Shown in pieces: positions 1 through 9,645 of a stretch of 64,000 bases of DNA. The translations under genes were made by a program, and so were the position numbers. How positions within the stretch are numbered: position 1 is the stretch's first letter; the number at the start of each line of letters is the position of its first letter. Below the pieces are notes generated by a model. The model saw nothing but the letters and a program-made list of their open reading frames with translations. It was not told the DNA's origin and made no database searches. Source of the stretch: Streptomyces agglomeratus (GTDB lineage Bacteria; Actinomycetota; Actinomycetes; Streptomycetales; Streptomycetaceae); assembly GCF_001746415.1 (NCBI RefSeq), contig NZ_MEHJ01000001.1:3803001-3867000 (forward strand), given 5' to 3'.

Positions 1-1290
1 CTGGTACGTCGCGAACAGCCCCAGCAGGACCCCGTCCCGTACGACTCGCTTCCCCTCGCAGAGCCGCAGCGCCCGGTCGATGATCACCGGGATCATGAAG
101 AGAACGGCGAAGTTCGGATGCGCGTTGGCGTGCGAGATCATCGGCGGCGCGAAGGCGCACAGCGCCGCGCCGGCGGCGGCCGCCCAGCGGCCGCGCGCGA
201 CCCGCCTGACGATCAGCCAGTACCAGGCGACGGCGGTCGCGGCCAGGCCGGCCGTCAGGACGAGCGCCCAGGTCGTGGTCGGGCCGAAGGCGAGCGTCAC
301 GGGGACGAGGGGCACGGACAGGCCGAGCATGACCGTGTTGGCCATGAGGTTCACGCCGTCCGGGTAGTTCTGCGCGGTGGTGAAGAGCGGGTTGCGCAGC
401 CCGGTGACGTTGTCGGCGGTGACGGCGAAGAACCACTCCCACTGGTTCTGGTCGTGTCCGGAGTCGGCCAGATACCGGTGGTCGAGGTCGGCCCACAGCC
501 CCTTGTAGAGCAGTACGGAGGCCAGCAGGAAAAGGGCGCCGACGGCGAGGTCGGCGCGCCGCACGCGCCGCGCCTTCAGCCGTACGAGCTCGTAGAGCAC
601 CTTGCCGTAGTCGGCCGGCCTGACCTTGGAGCCCTCCTGGTGGGCCCACCGCACCGGCACCTCGGCCACCTGCCAGCCCGCCCGCCGGAAGAACTGGAGG
701 ATCTCCACGTCTATCCCCCACCCGTCGAGGCGGGCGTCGGCGAAGGCGGCCCGTGCCTTGTCGCCGTCGAAGAGCTTGAAGCCGCACTGGGTGTCCCGTA
801 TGCCGGGCACGGCGACGGCCCGTATGAGCCGGTTGCCCATCCGCCCGAGCCACTCGCGCAGGCGCCGCTGGTGTACGTCGATGGACGACTCGGGGTGGGC
901 GCGCGAGCCTATGGCGGCGGCGAGGCCCTCGTCGTCCTGGGAGAGTTCCTTGTCGAGGCGGTCGAGTTCCTCGATGGGGGTGGCCAGGTCCGCGTCCGTG
1001 ACGAGCACCCGGGCGCCGCGCGAGGCGATGACGCCGCGCCGCAGGGCGTGGCCCTTGCCGCGGTTGCCCGCCTCGTCGGCCTCCACGAGCAGGATGCGCG
1101 GCTCGCGGGCGGCGGCCGCCCGTACCGCGTCGGCCGTGCCGTCCGTGGAGCCGTCGTCGACGACGATCAGTTCCCAGCCGCCCCAGCGGCCGGGGTTCGC
1201 GTTCAGGTGGGCGCAGATCGCGTCCAGGGTGGGGCCCAGGCGCCGTTCCTCGTTGTAGGCGGGGACGACGACCGTCAGGTCGGCTGTCAC
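1..1290 (-). CDS. Glycosyltransferase family 2 fused to polytopic membrane glycosyltransferase domain (partial, runs off left edge)
   Basis: I translated the minus strand from a GTG at 1290; it stays open for 430 codons to the window edge. Residues 1-240 are a GT2 domain like dolichyl/polyprenyl-phosphate glucosyltransferases: VVVPAYNEE near the start, VVDDGSTDGT for the nucleotide sugar, then VTDADLATP as the DxD-type metal site, and DTQCGFKLF. From about residue 255 hydrophobic segments begin, with an outer-loop acidic motif (ADSGHDQNQWEWF) typical of GT-C membrane transferases. It probably charges a lipid carrier with sugar and then uses it at the membrane. The GTG overlaps the GntR stop by four bases (GTGA), so the two genes are likely translationally coupled. 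The acceptor is unknown. Confidence 0.85.
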   Translation of the reverse strand, partial: MTADLTVVVPAYNEERRLGPTLDAICAHLNANPGRWGGWELIVVDDGSTDGTADAVRAAAAREPRILLVEADEAGNRGKGHALRRGVIASRGARVLVTDADLATPIEELDRLDKELSQDDEGLAAAIGSRAHPESSIDVHQRRLREWLGRMGNRLIRAVAVPGIRDTQCGFKLFDGDKARAAFADARLDGWGIDVEILQFFRRAGWQVAEVPVRWAHQEGSKVRPADYGKVLYELVRLKARRVRRADLAVGALFLLASVLLYKGLWADLDHRYLADSGHDQNQWEWFFAVTADNVTGLRNPLFTTAQNYPDGVNLMANTVMLGLSVPLVPVTLAFGPTTTWALVLTAGLAATAVAWYWLIVRRVARGRWAAAAGAALCAFAPPMISHANAHPNFAVLFMIPVIIDRALRLCEGKRVVRDGVLLGLFATYQ

Positions 1291-1982
1291 TGCTGCGGAC
1301 GCTCCAGCCGGCCGCTGTCCAGGCGCGCGGCCCACGCCAGCATCTGCGCGTGGAACGCCCCGATGACCGCCCGTACGGCTTCCGCGTCCCCCCGCGTCAC
1401 CGCGTCCACGACCTGCGAGTGGTCCTGCCACAAGCGGTTCCTGAGCCCCGGGTCGGCGCGCAGGTACGGCACGGAGAAGACCCAGCAGCGCAGCCGCAGT
1501 TGGTGCAGGAAACCGGAGATGTGCGGGTTGTCGACGAGGGCGCCGAGCTCGCGCCAGAAGCGCAGGTCGTACCCGATGAAGATGTCCAGGTCCCCGGCGC
1601 GCGCGGCCCGCGCGGCCTCGTCGGCCCGGCGGCCGATGGCCAGCAGCACGTCGGCGTGCGCGCCGCTCCAGCCGGCTTCGGCGAGGTTGCGGAAGACGCC
1701 GTCGGTGATCAGGGAACGGGCCTCGACCATGGAGCGGAAGTCCGCCACGGAGATCTCGCGGACCCGGAAACCGCGGTGCTGGTCGGAGTCGAGCAGGCTC
1801 TGCGCCGCCAGGTCCACGAGTGCTTCCCTGACGGGCGTCGCGGAGACGCCGTACTGGTCGGCGATCTGCTTGACGGTGAATTCCTGGCCCGGCCGCAGAC
1901 GCCCCGCGAGCACTTCGTCACGCAGCGCGTCGGCTATCTGCTGCCGCAGGGTGTTGCGGGTGACAGGTCCGCTCGCGGGCAT
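1287..1982 (-). CDS. GntR-family transcriptional regulator, FadR (FCD) subfamily
   Basis: This 231-residue protein has an N-terminal winged helix (about residues 10-75, with VKQIADQYGVSATPVREAL as the recognition part) and an all-helical FCD ligand domain (about 85-215). FCD regulators bind small carboxylates or sugars acids and usually repress neighbouring metabolic genes. The ATG at 1982 follows a purine-rich AAGGGGAAAG. Its stop overlaps the start of the membrane glycosyltransferase, and the aminotransferase just upstream is on the same strand. The ligand cannot be told from sequence. Confidence 0.88.
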   Translation of the reverse strand: MPASGPVTRNTLRQQIADALRDEVLAGRLRPGQEFTVKQIADQYGVSATPVREALVDLAAQSLLDSDQHRGFRVREISVADFRSMVEARSLITDGVFRNLAEAGWSGAHADVLLAIGRRADEAARAARAGDLDIFIGYDLRFWRELGALVDNPHISGFLHQLRLRCWVFSVPYLRADPGLRNRLWQDHSQVVDAVTRGDAEAVRAVIGAFHAQMLAWAARLDSGRLERPQQ

Positions 1983-2050
1983 GAGGTCTTTCCCCTTCGT
2001 ATGGCTCCGGACACCTTAGGCGGTGCGGCCGGAAACCTTCCGAAGGATCC

Positions 2051-2088
2051 CGCGCGGGCGGGACGGGGAGGTCGTCCCCGCCCGCGCG
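2051..2088 (-). terminator. Hairpin downstream of the class III aminotransferase
   Basis: A 12-bp perfect stem (2051-2062 with 2077-2088) of CGCGCGGGCGGG and its complement encloses a 14-nt loop. It lies 13 nt past the aminotransferase stop on the minus strand and before the GntR gene. There is no T-tract, as is usual for streptomycete terminators. Confidence 0.6.
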
Positions 2089-2101
2089 GCCACTGATGCC
2101 G

Positions 2102-3463
2102 TCAGGCCGCGGTGGTGTGCTCGTCCGCCGCCGACAGGGCGATGTCGAGGGCGGCCAGGCCCTCCTTCGCCTCCGCCTCGGTGACGTTGCACGGCGGGAC
2201 GACGTGCGTGCGGTTCATGTTGATGAAGGGCCACAGTCCGTTCTTCTTGCAGGCCGCTCCGAACGCCGCCATCGGGGCGTTGTCCGCGCCCGAGGCGTTG
2301 TACGGGACGAGCGGCTCGCGCGTCTCGCGGTCCTTGACCAGGTCCAGGGCCCAGAACATGCCCGTGCCGCGGATCTCGCCGATGCTCGGGTGTCGCTCCG
2401 CCAGCTCGCGCAGACCGGGGGCGATCACCGTCTCGCCGATCAGCGCCGCGTTCTCGACGACGCGCTCCTCCTCCATCACCTGGATGGTGGCGACGGCGGC
2501 GGCGCACGCCAGCGGGTGGCCCGAGTACGTGAGACCGCCCGGGTAGGGGCGCTTGTCGAAGGTCTCGGCGATCGCGCCGGAGATCGCGACGCCGCCCAGC
2601 GGCACGTAACCGGAATTGACGCCCTTCGCGAAGGTCATCAGGTCCGGTACGACGTCGAAGTGCTCGGCGGCGAACCACTTGCCCGTACGGCCGAAGCCCG
2701 CCATGACCTCGTCGAGGACGAAGACGATGCCGTACCGGTCGCAGATCTCGCGCACCCCGGCGAGGTAGCCGGCGGGCGGCGTCATGATGCCCGCCGTGCC
2801 GGGGATGGTCTCCAGCACGATCGCGGCGATCGCGGCCGGCCCCTCGAAGGCGATGGTGTCCTCAAGGTGCTGGAGCGCGCGGGCGCACTCCTCGGCCTCG
2901 TTCTCGGCGTAGAAGGCCGAGCGGTAGAGGAACGGCGCCCAGAAGTGGACGGTGCCCGAGGTGCCGTTGTCGGAGGCCCAGCGGCGCGGGTCGCCGGTCA
3001 GGTTGATCGCGGTGGTGGTGCCTCCGTGGTACGAGCGGTACGCGGCCAGCACCTTGTGGCGGCCCGTGTGCAGACGGGCCATGCGGACGGCGTTCTCGAT
3101 AGCCTCGGCGCCGCCGTTGGTGAAGAAGATCTTGTCGAGGTCGCCAGGGGTGCGCTCGGCTATGAGGCGTGCGGCCTCGGAGCGCGGCTCGACGGCGAAG
3201 GCGGGCGCGAAGGTGGAGAGCTTCGCGGCCTGCTCCTGGATCGCCGCGACGACCTTCGGGTGCTGGTAGCCGATGTTGGTGAAGACGAGGCCGCTGGTGA
3301 AGTCGAGGTAGCGGTTGCCCTCGTAGTCCCAGAAGTACGAGCCCTCGGCGCCGGCGACGGCGAGCGGGTCGATCAGGCCCTGGGCGGACCAGGAGTGGAA
3401 CACGTGCGCGCGGTCTGCGGCCTTCACGGCCGCGCCGGCCCGGGAGTCGACATGAGGGGTCAT
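2102..3463 (-). CDS. Class III pyridoxal-phosphate aminotransferase (aspartate aminotransferase family)
   Basis: The 453-residue product is a fold-type I class III transaminase related to omega-amino-acid/beta-alanine-pyruvate and putrescine aminotransferases. Visible marks are SYHGG for phosphate binding, VLDEVMAGFGRTGKW (about 247-262) carrying the PLP aspartate, and MTFAKGVNSGYVPLGG with the catalytic lysine near residue 278. I chose the ATG at 3463 (MTPHVDSR). An upstream extension to 3634 would run back over the divergent PfpI promoter and has noncoding composition. It moves an amino group from an amine or amino acid to a keto acid. The GntR gene next door, with a carboxylate-type ligand domain, suggests catabolic use. 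The substrate is not known. Confidence 0.9.
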   Translation of the reverse strand: MTPHVDSRAGAAVKAADRAHVFHSWSAQGLIDPLAVAGAEGSYFWDYEGNRYLDFTSGLVFTNIGYQHPKVVAAIQEQAAKLSTFAPAFAVEPRSEAARLIAERTPGDLDKIFFTNGGAEAIENAVRMARLHTGRHKVLAAYRSYHGGTTTAINLTGDPRRWASDNGTSGTVHFWAPFLYRSAFYAENEAEECARALQHLEDTIAFEGPAAIAAIVLETIPGTAGIMTPPAGYLAGVREICDRYGIVFVLDEVMAGFGRTGKWFAAEHFDVVPDLMTFAKGVNSGYVPLGGVAISGAIAETFDKRPYPGGLTYSGHPLACAAAVATIQVMEEERVVENAALIGETVIAPGLRELAERHPSIGEIRGTGMFWALDLVKDRETREPLVPYNASGADNAPMAAFGAACKKNGLWPFINMNRTHVVPPCNVTEAEAKEGLAALDIALSAADEHTTAA

Positions 3464-3561
3464 GGCCCCAGGGTAGGGACGCGCTGGTGGGAGCCGACAT
3501 GGCCACCTTGTATGGCCTGCGCCACTTTGGTGGGCAGGGTGTCGATGGCACTGCGAGGACA

Positions 3562-3591
3562 TTGACAACAAGCTGTCATGATGACAGCATT
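3562..3591 (+). promoter_or_regulatory. Promoter with palindromic operator for the PfpI-MarR operon
   Basis: A consensus -35 TTGACA (3562-3567) is followed by a perfect 17-nt palindrome GCTGTCATGATGACAGC at 3572-3588. A weak -10 (CAGCAT, 3585-3590) lies 17 nt from the -35. An operator placed between the promoter boxes of an operon that encodes a MarR-family protein fits autorepression. The boxes are read by eye. Confidence 0.6.
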
Positions 3592-3623
3592 CTGCCATAA
3601 GGCTTCGACCCGAGGAGAGCGTC

Positions 3624-4223
3624 ATGGCAGGCAAGACCGTGCACCTCGCCGTTTACGACACCTATGCCGACTGGGAGACGGGCCACACCACCGCCTTCCT
3701 CGCCCAGAACGGCTACACCGTCAGGACCGTCGCCGCGACCGGCGCACCCGTCACGACCATGGGCGGCGTACGCATCCAGCCGGACCTCACCCTGGACAAC
3801 GTACGGCCGCGGGACAGCGCGCTGCTCATCCTCACCGGCGCCTCCCTCTGGGACACCTCGGACGACCTGGCGCCCTTCGCCCGCAAGGCGCGCGCGTTCC
3901 TCGACGCGGGCGTGCCGGTCGCGGCCATCTGCGGCGCGACGGCCGGTCTGGCCCGCGAGGGACTGCTCGACGACCGCGCACACACCAGCGCCGTCTCCTT
4001 CTACCTCGCCGCCACCGGGTACAAGGGCGGCGAGCACTACCGCGACGAGGACGCCGTCACAGACGACGACGGCCTTCTGATCACGGCCGGCCCGACCGAA
4101 CCCGTCGCGCTCGCCCGCGAGGTCTTCGCCCGCCTCGGTGTGTACGAGGGCGAGAAGCTCGACGCCTGGTACCGGCTGTTCCACGACTCGGACCCGGCCG
4201 CCTACGAGGTGCTGGAGTCGTGA
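3624..4223 (+). CDS. DJ-1/PfpI family protein (class I glutamine-amidotransferase fold)
   Basis: The 199-residue protein has the flavodoxin-like DJ-1/PfpI fold. The nucleophile elbow AAICGATAGLA puts the reactive cysteine near residue 103. VYDTYADWE near the N terminus supplies the conserved acidic residue. The start has a clear GAGGAG six bases upstream. Family members act as proteases, glyoxalase III/deglycase-like enzymes or redox sensors, so the activity here is open. It is the first gene of a two-gene operon with the MarR regulator, overlapping it by four bases. Confidence 0.88.
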   Translation: MAGKTVHLAVYDTYADWETGHTTAFLAQNGYTVRTVAATGAPVTTMGGVRIQPDLTLDNVRPRDSALLILTGASLWDTSDDLAPFARKARAFLDAGVPVAAICGATAGLAREGLLDDRAHTSAVSFYLAATGYKGGEHYRDEDAVTDDDGLLITAGPTEPVALAREVFARLGVYEGEKLDAWYRLFHDSDPAAYEVLES

Positions 4224-4669
4224 GCGGCACCCGTGAGCAGGAGCTGCTGAGCCGTACCGCGCTCGGCACCTTCCGCCTCAACGGCCAGTTCCTCGCCGTC
4301 TCCGAGGAACTGGCCCGCCCGGCGGGGCTGACGGCCGCCTGGTGGCAGGTCGTCGGCGCCGTCCTGCGCGAGCCCCTGCCGGTCGCCGGAATCGCCCGCA
4401 CCATGGGGATCACCCGCCAGAGCGTGCAGCGCATCGCCGACCTGCTCGTGACGAAGGGACTGGCGGAGTATGCCCCGAACCCGGCCCACCGCAGGGCGAA
4501 ACTCCTGCGCCCCACCCAGGCGGGACGGGACGCCGTACGGAAGATCGAGCCGGGTCACGCGGCGCTGGCCGCCCGGCTGCGGACAGAGCTGGGCGAAGAG
4601 GGATTCGCCGAGACCGTACGGGTGCTGGAGCGGCTCTCCGAAGCGCTGGAGCGGGTCGCGGAACCGTAG
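4220..4669 (+). CDS. MarR-family transcriptional regulator
   Basis: Starting at the GTG at 4220, which shares GTGA with the PfpI stop, gives 149 residues. The winged helix covers about residues 55-100 (IARTMGITRQSVQRIADLL then a basic wing, NPAHRRAKLLRPT), flanked by dimerisation helices as in MarR. Coupling to the PfpI gene and the palindrome at 3572-3588 suggest that it represses its own operon and responds to an electrophile, oxidant or phenolic compound. The inducer is inferred from family habits only. Confidence 0.88.
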   Translation: MSGTREQELLSRTALGTFRLNGQFLAVSEELARPAGLTAAWWQVVGAVLREPLPVAGIARTMGITRQSVQRIADLLVTKGLAEYAPNPAHRRAKLLRPTQAGRDAVRKIEPGHAALAARLRTELGEEGFAETVRVLERLSEALERVAEP

Positions 4670-4750
4670 GGCGCCCAGGCCCGTCGTTGTCGTACCGGCG
4701 CATTATCCTCGGGCCACTGGGGGACGTCCCGGGGGAGGGGTGGCGCTGCC

Positions 4751-6604
4751 ATGGACAAACTGGGACCGAGCGACCCGCAACGGATCGGCGCCTACCGGCT
4801 GCTGGCCCGGCTCGGCGCGGGCGGGATGGGGCACGTCTATCTGGCCCGCTCCGGCCGTGGCCGTACCGTCGCCGTCAAGCTGGTGCGCGAGGAACTCGCC
4901 GAGCAGGAGGAGTTCCGCGCCCGCTTCCGCCAGGAAGTGGCGGCGGCGCGGCGGGTAGGCGGCCAGTGGACGGCGCCGGTGCTGGACGCCGACACGGAAG
5001 CGACGGTCCCGTGGGTGGCCACGGGTTATGTCGCGGGCCCGGACCTCCACTCCGTGATCTCCGGCGTCTCCAGCGGCCACGGCCCGCTGCCGGAACGCTC
5101 CGTCCACATCCTGGGGGCGGGCCTCGCGCACGCGCTGCGCGACATCCACGCGGCGGGCCTCATCCACCGCGACCTGAAACCGTCCAACATCCTGATCACC
5201 ATCGACGGCCCGCGCGTCATCGACTTCGGCATCGCGCGCGCCCTGGAGACGGTCACGGACGCGGCCGCCCTGACGAGGACCGGCGCCCTGGTCGGCTCCC
5301 CCGGCTTCATGGCGCCGGAACAGGTCCGGGGCGAGCGGATCACACCGGCGTGCGACATCTTCTGTCTGGGTTCGGTACTGGCGTACGCCGCGACGGGCCG
5401 CCTCCCCTTCGGCACGGCCGACAGCGGGATCCACGCGCTGATGTACCGCATCGCCACCGAACCGCCGCGGCTGGACGGGACCCCGGAGGGCCTCCAGGAC
5501 CTGATCCGCTCCTGCCTGCACAAGGACCCGGCGGCGCGCCCCGCCCTCGACGACGTACTGGCGCGCACCCGGTCCGGCGACGGCGGCGATCCCTGGCTCC
5601 CGGCCGCCCTGGTGGCCCGGCTCGGGCGCCACGCCGTGGAACTCCTGGAGGTCGAGAACCCGGAGGCGGAGGTGTCCGGGCCGCCCGAGACCCCCGGCCC
5701 CGCGGACCAGGGCGCCGGGAGCGGCGGCGCCGTGGCACTCCCCGCAGGGCGTGGAACGCAACCCGCCACAACGACTCACCACCCCGGAGACCCGGCGACC
5801 GAGCAGACGCCGCGGCGCGGCAGCGGCCCGGCGGCACCCGGCCCCGCAGCCCCCGGCCCAGCGGCACCTGCCCCCGCTCCGTACGCGACGCCGACGCTGG
5901 TGTCGCCGTCCGCCCCGTCCGCCCCGTACATCCCGTACGTCCCGCCGCAGCCGTCACAGCCGCACACGCCCCCCGGCGGCTACGGCTACCCGGCCACCCA
6001 GTACGCCTACCAGCCCCCGCTCGCCGAGCCGCCGCCCCGCAGCGGCCGTTCGACCGCCGCGCTGATCGCCGTGGCGCTGATCGTCGCCCTGGGCGCGGGC
6101 GGCGCGGTGTACGCCTTCATGAACGCGACGGGCGACCACACGAAGAAGACCACCACACCGCCCGCCCGGCAGCCGGCCAAGCAGACCCCGGCGACCGGTA
6201 CCGCTTCCCCCGCCACCCCGGCCCCGAGCGCCACCCCGGGCGGCGGCGCCGTACCCACCGGCTACCTCGGCACCTGGAGCGGCAGCCTCGACAGCGACGC
6301 GGGCCGCAGCACGCGCAGCCTGGTCATCCAGCAGGGAGACGCCGGCGACACCGTCCTGTCCCTCACGGCCGACGGCCCCACCCAGGGCGGCGGCACGTAC
6401 CACTGCGTCTTCCAGGCGGACCTGTCCGCCGCCCCCACCGGCGACGGCCCGCTCAGGATCGGCCCGTCCCGGGTGACGGTCGGGGAGCCGATGAGTTCCT
6501 GCTCCCCGGGCGCGGCCACCGAGGTGACCCTGCTCCCCGACGGCCGCCTGCGCCGGGTGAACCCGGCCACGGGCGAGTCCCTCACGTACACGAAGTCGGG
6601 GTGA
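4751..6604 (+). CDS. Membrane-anchored Ser/Thr protein kinase
   Basis: This 617-residue Hanks-type kinase has its catalytic domain at about 14-265: glycine loop LGAGGMGHVY, VAVKLV lysine (about 43), HRDLKPSN catalytic loop (about 139-146), DFG and MAPEQ. A long Pro/Ala linker (about 290-435) leads to one membrane helix (ALIAVALIVALGAGGAVYAF, about 436-458) and an extracytoplasmic domain of about 160 residues. That domain is not PASTA; it contains YLGTWSGSL and looks like a beta-rich lipoprotein-type fold. It probably senses something outside and phosphorylates cytosolic targets. The gene stands alone and converges with purA. Confidence 0.93.
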   Translation: MDKLGPSDPQRIGAYRLLARLGAGGMGHVYLARSGRGRTVAVKLVREELAEQEEFRARFRQEVAAARRVGGQWTAPVLDADTEATVPWVATGYVAGPDLHSVISGVSSGHGPLPERSVHILGAGLAHALRDIHAAGLIHRDLKPSNILITIDGPRVIDFGIARALETVTDAAALTRTGALVGSPGFMAPEQVRGERITPACDIFCLGSVLAYAATGRLPFGTADSGIHALMYRIATEPPRLDGTPEGLQDLIRSCLHKDPAARPALDDVLARTRSGDGGDPWLPAALVARLGRHAVELLEVENPEAEVSGPPETPGPADQGAGSGGAVALPAGRGTQPATTTHHPGDPATEQTPRRGSGPAAPGPAAPGPAAPAPAPYATPTLVSPSAPSAPYIPYVPPQPSQPHTPPGGYGYPATQYAYQPPLAEPPPRSGRSTAALIAVALIVALGAGGAVYAFMNATGDHTKKTTTPPARQPAKQTPATGTASPATPAPSATPGGGAVPTGYLGTWSGSLDSDAGRSTRSLVIQQGDAGDTVLSLTADGPTQGGGTYHCVFQADLSAAPTGDGPLRIGPSRVTVGEPMSSCSPGAATEVTLLPDGRLRRVNPATGESLTYTKSG

Positions 6605-6661
6605 CGGGGCCGGAGCGGTGCCTGCCGGCCGCAGCGGCTCCGGCGTCGTCCCGGACAGCGC

Positions 6662-6697
6662 GAAGGGCCGTGGCGTGCGAACACGCCACGGCCCTTC
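6662..6697. terminator. Bidirectional terminator between kinase and purA
   Basis: A perfect 16-bp stem (6662-6677 with 6682-6697) closes on a CGAA tetraloop. It sits between the convergent kinase (stop 6604) and purA (stop 6718) and can serve both. Confidence 0.85.
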
Positions 6698-6717
6698 TGC
6701 CGCAGGAGCGGCAACCG

Positions 6718-8037
<1,320 letters not shown>

Positions 8038-8104
8038 TCAGGGGGCGTACGTAGGGCGTACACCCGATACTGAGCCGTCGGACCGGTTGCCCCGGAATAG
8101 ACGA

Positions 8105-8132
8105 AGCCCCTGGCGCAATAGCGCAAGGGGCT
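8105..8132. other. Hairpin in the purA / DAGK-like divergent intergenic region
   Basis: A 12-bp stem with one internal mismatch (8105-8116 with 8121-8132) and an AATA loop lies between the divergent purA (start 8001) and the kinase-like gene (start 8167). On the minus strand it would be in or upstream of the purA leader; on the plus strand it ends 34 nt before the next start. It could be a leader structure or a terminator for an unseen transcript. Confidence 0.5.
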
Positions 8133-8166
8133 CTTGCACAAAGATGCTACCCGAGGAAGGACCGAG

Positions 8167-8982
8167 GTGTCGGCTCCAGAGCCCGCCGTGAACACCGCGC
8201 ACCCGTTGCTGGTGGTCATCGACCCGGTCGCCCGCCGTTCGGACGGCGAGTCCGTACGCATCGCCAAGGACGTGCTGTGCGCCGGCGCCAACGTCAGGGT
8301 CTGCCTCCCGGAGGGGCCCGAGGAGTTCGCGCGGGCCCTGGCCCGCCGGGGCAGCCGCCGCCCCGTGGTCGTCGGCGACGACCGGGCGCTGCTGCGCGCG
8401 GTGGCCCTGCTGCACCGGGAGAGGGAGCTGGGCGCGGGTGCGCTGGCGCTGATCCCGGTGGGGGCGTCCGTGGACATCGCGCAGGCGCTGGGCGTGCCCA
8501 TAGGGGCGGTGGCGGCGGCACGCGCGGTCCTGGAGGGCAGGGCACGGCGGCTGGACCTGCTGGTGGACGACAGTGACGGGGTGGTGCTGGGCGACCTGCG
8601 CATCCCGGCCGCCCCGTCCCCGAAGGCCGCCGCCGCGTCCCTGTGGGGTACGTGCCGTTCGCTGGTACGGACGCTGGTGCGGCCGGCGCCGCCTTCCGCC
8701 CCGCACCCGGTCCGTACGTACCGGCTGCGCGTCGAGGCGGACGGGGTGCTGCTGAACGACCTGGACCGGCCGGTGGAGGACGTGTCGGTGTGCTCGCGCG
8801 CCGGGCGCGCCGAGGTGGTGATCCGGCCCCGGGGCGGCGAGCACGTGCGGGTGGAGGCGCTGGCCGTGACGGTCTCCGGCCCGGACTTCCGGTACCGGGC
8901 GGACGCGCTGGTGGCGGGCCCGGTCCGGACGAGGACCTGGACGGTGCGGCCGGGGGCGTGGTCGCTGACGCTGCCGGCCTGA
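8167..8982 (+). CDS. Diacylglycerol-kinase-like protein with degenerate catalytic motifs
   Basis: Using the GTG at 8167, which has GAGGAAGG six bases upstream, gives 271 residues. The layout follows the lipid-kinase (DAGK_cat) family: an N-terminal Rossmann-like half (HPLLVVIDPVARR), then a beta-rich C-terminal half. The two key motifs are eroded: the usual GGDGT reads VGDDR and the usual GTGNDFA reads GASVDIA. It may be an inactive or re-purposed paralog. A divergent position beside purA suggests a conserved neighbourhood rather than a functional link. The family assignment rests on alignment by eye. Confidence 0.7.
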   Translation: MSAPEPAVNTAHPLLVVIDPVARRSDGESVRIAKDVLCAGANVRVCLPEGPEEFARALARRGSRRPVVVGDDRALLRAVALLHRERELGAGALALIPVGASVDIAQALGVPIGAVAAARAVLEGRARRLDLLVDDSDGVVLGDLRIPAAPSPKAAAASLWGTCRSLVRTLVRPAPPSAPHPVRTYRLRVEADGVLLNDLDRPVEDVSVCSRAGRAEVVIRPRGGEHVRVEALAVTVSGPDFRYRADALVAGPVRTRTWTVRPGAWSLTLPA

Positions 8983-9011
8983 CGGCTGGCTGACGGCTGG
9001 CTGACGGCTGA
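8979..9011 (+). repeat. 11-bp tandem repeat over a stop codon
   Basis: CTGACGGCTGG is repeated twice perfectly (8979-8989, 8990-9000), followed by a partial third copy. The first copy contains the TGA stop of the kinase-like gene, so each unit supplies another TGA. Confidence 0.7.
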
Positions 9012-9035
9012 CGGTCGCGGCTCGCGGCCGGGCGT

Positions 9036-9554
9036 TCAGGAGCGGTCCTGCGGGGTGCCCCGGTGCTCCTTCCAGCGCTCCAGCAGTTGCAGCAGTTCCT
9101 TCTGGAGGAACTCGAAGAACTCCGCCGTCTCGGCCGCCCGAGCGCCCGCCGGCGTGAATGGGCCCAGCATCTGCGCGCCGTCCCGCAGAACCTTCTCCCA
9201 GCGGCTGAGGACCTGGTCGCGGCGGGTGAAGGTCTCGTACCAGAGCTCGTTGTGCAGGACATAACGGTCGCGCCGGGTGCCGGGGTCCCGCTGCCTGCTG
9301 ACCATGTTGGCCTGAGTGAGGTACCGGACGGCGCCCGAGACCGCGGCCGGGCTGATCCGGAGCTGCTCGGCGAGCTCCGCCGAGGTCATGCTGGCGTTCG
9401 GCGACGCGAGCAGCGCCGCGAAGACGCGGGACGCCATGCGCTGCATGCCCGCCTCGGTCATTTCCGACGCGAACCGCTCCACGAACCGCGACACCGCCTC
9501 TTCGTCCGGACCCGCCACCTCCAGGTCCGTCGCGGACGTGTTCTCGCTGCTCAT
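9036..9554 (-). CDS. GbsR/MarR-type winged-helix regulator
   Basis: From the ATG at 9554 (MSSENTS, with GGAGG ten bases upstream) the protein is 172 residues. The helix-turn-helix region SAELAEQLRISPAAVSGAVR and the wing with RDPGTRRDRYVL resemble the GbsR/MarR group. The C-terminal part is helical (AETAEFFEFLQKELLQLLERW) and probably dimerises. It is divergent from the ABC exporter, with overlapping palindromes between them. A role as local repressor of the exporter and of itself is therefore likely. Confidence 0.85.
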   Translation of the reverse strand: MSSENTSATDLEVAGPDEEAVSRFVERFASEMTEAGMQRMASRVFAALLASPNASMTSAELAEQLRISPAAVSGAVRYLTQANMVSRQRDPGTRRDRYVLHNELWYETFTRRDQVLSRWEKVLRDGAQMLGPFTPAGARAAETAEFFEFLQKELLQLLERWKEHRGTPQDRS

Positions 9555-9601
9555 CGGCTCATCGCCTCCTCTGGTCGACCGTACCCCCGAGTTTATCCAC
9601 T

Positions 9602-9638
9602 TTGTGAACTTCACAACTTTGTGAAATTAACGTACGTT
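9602..9638 (+). promoter_or_regulatory. Operator and leaderless promoter of the ABC exporter
   Basis: Two overlapping palindromes occur: TTGTGAACTTCACAA (9602-9616) and TTCACAACTTTGTGAA (9610-9625). A -35-like TTCACA (9610-9615), a 17-nt spacer and a -10-like TACGTT (9633-9638) place the transcription start near the ATG at 9646. No ribosome-binding site precedes that ATG, so the mRNA may be leaderless. The operator covers the -35 box. Confidence 0.6.
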
Positions 9639-9645
9639 CTAAACC

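Noticed and set aside
2102..3634. Upstream start of the class III aminotransferase at 3634
   Set aside because: The extension would cover the divergent PfpI promoter and operator; the family start fits the ATG at 3463.
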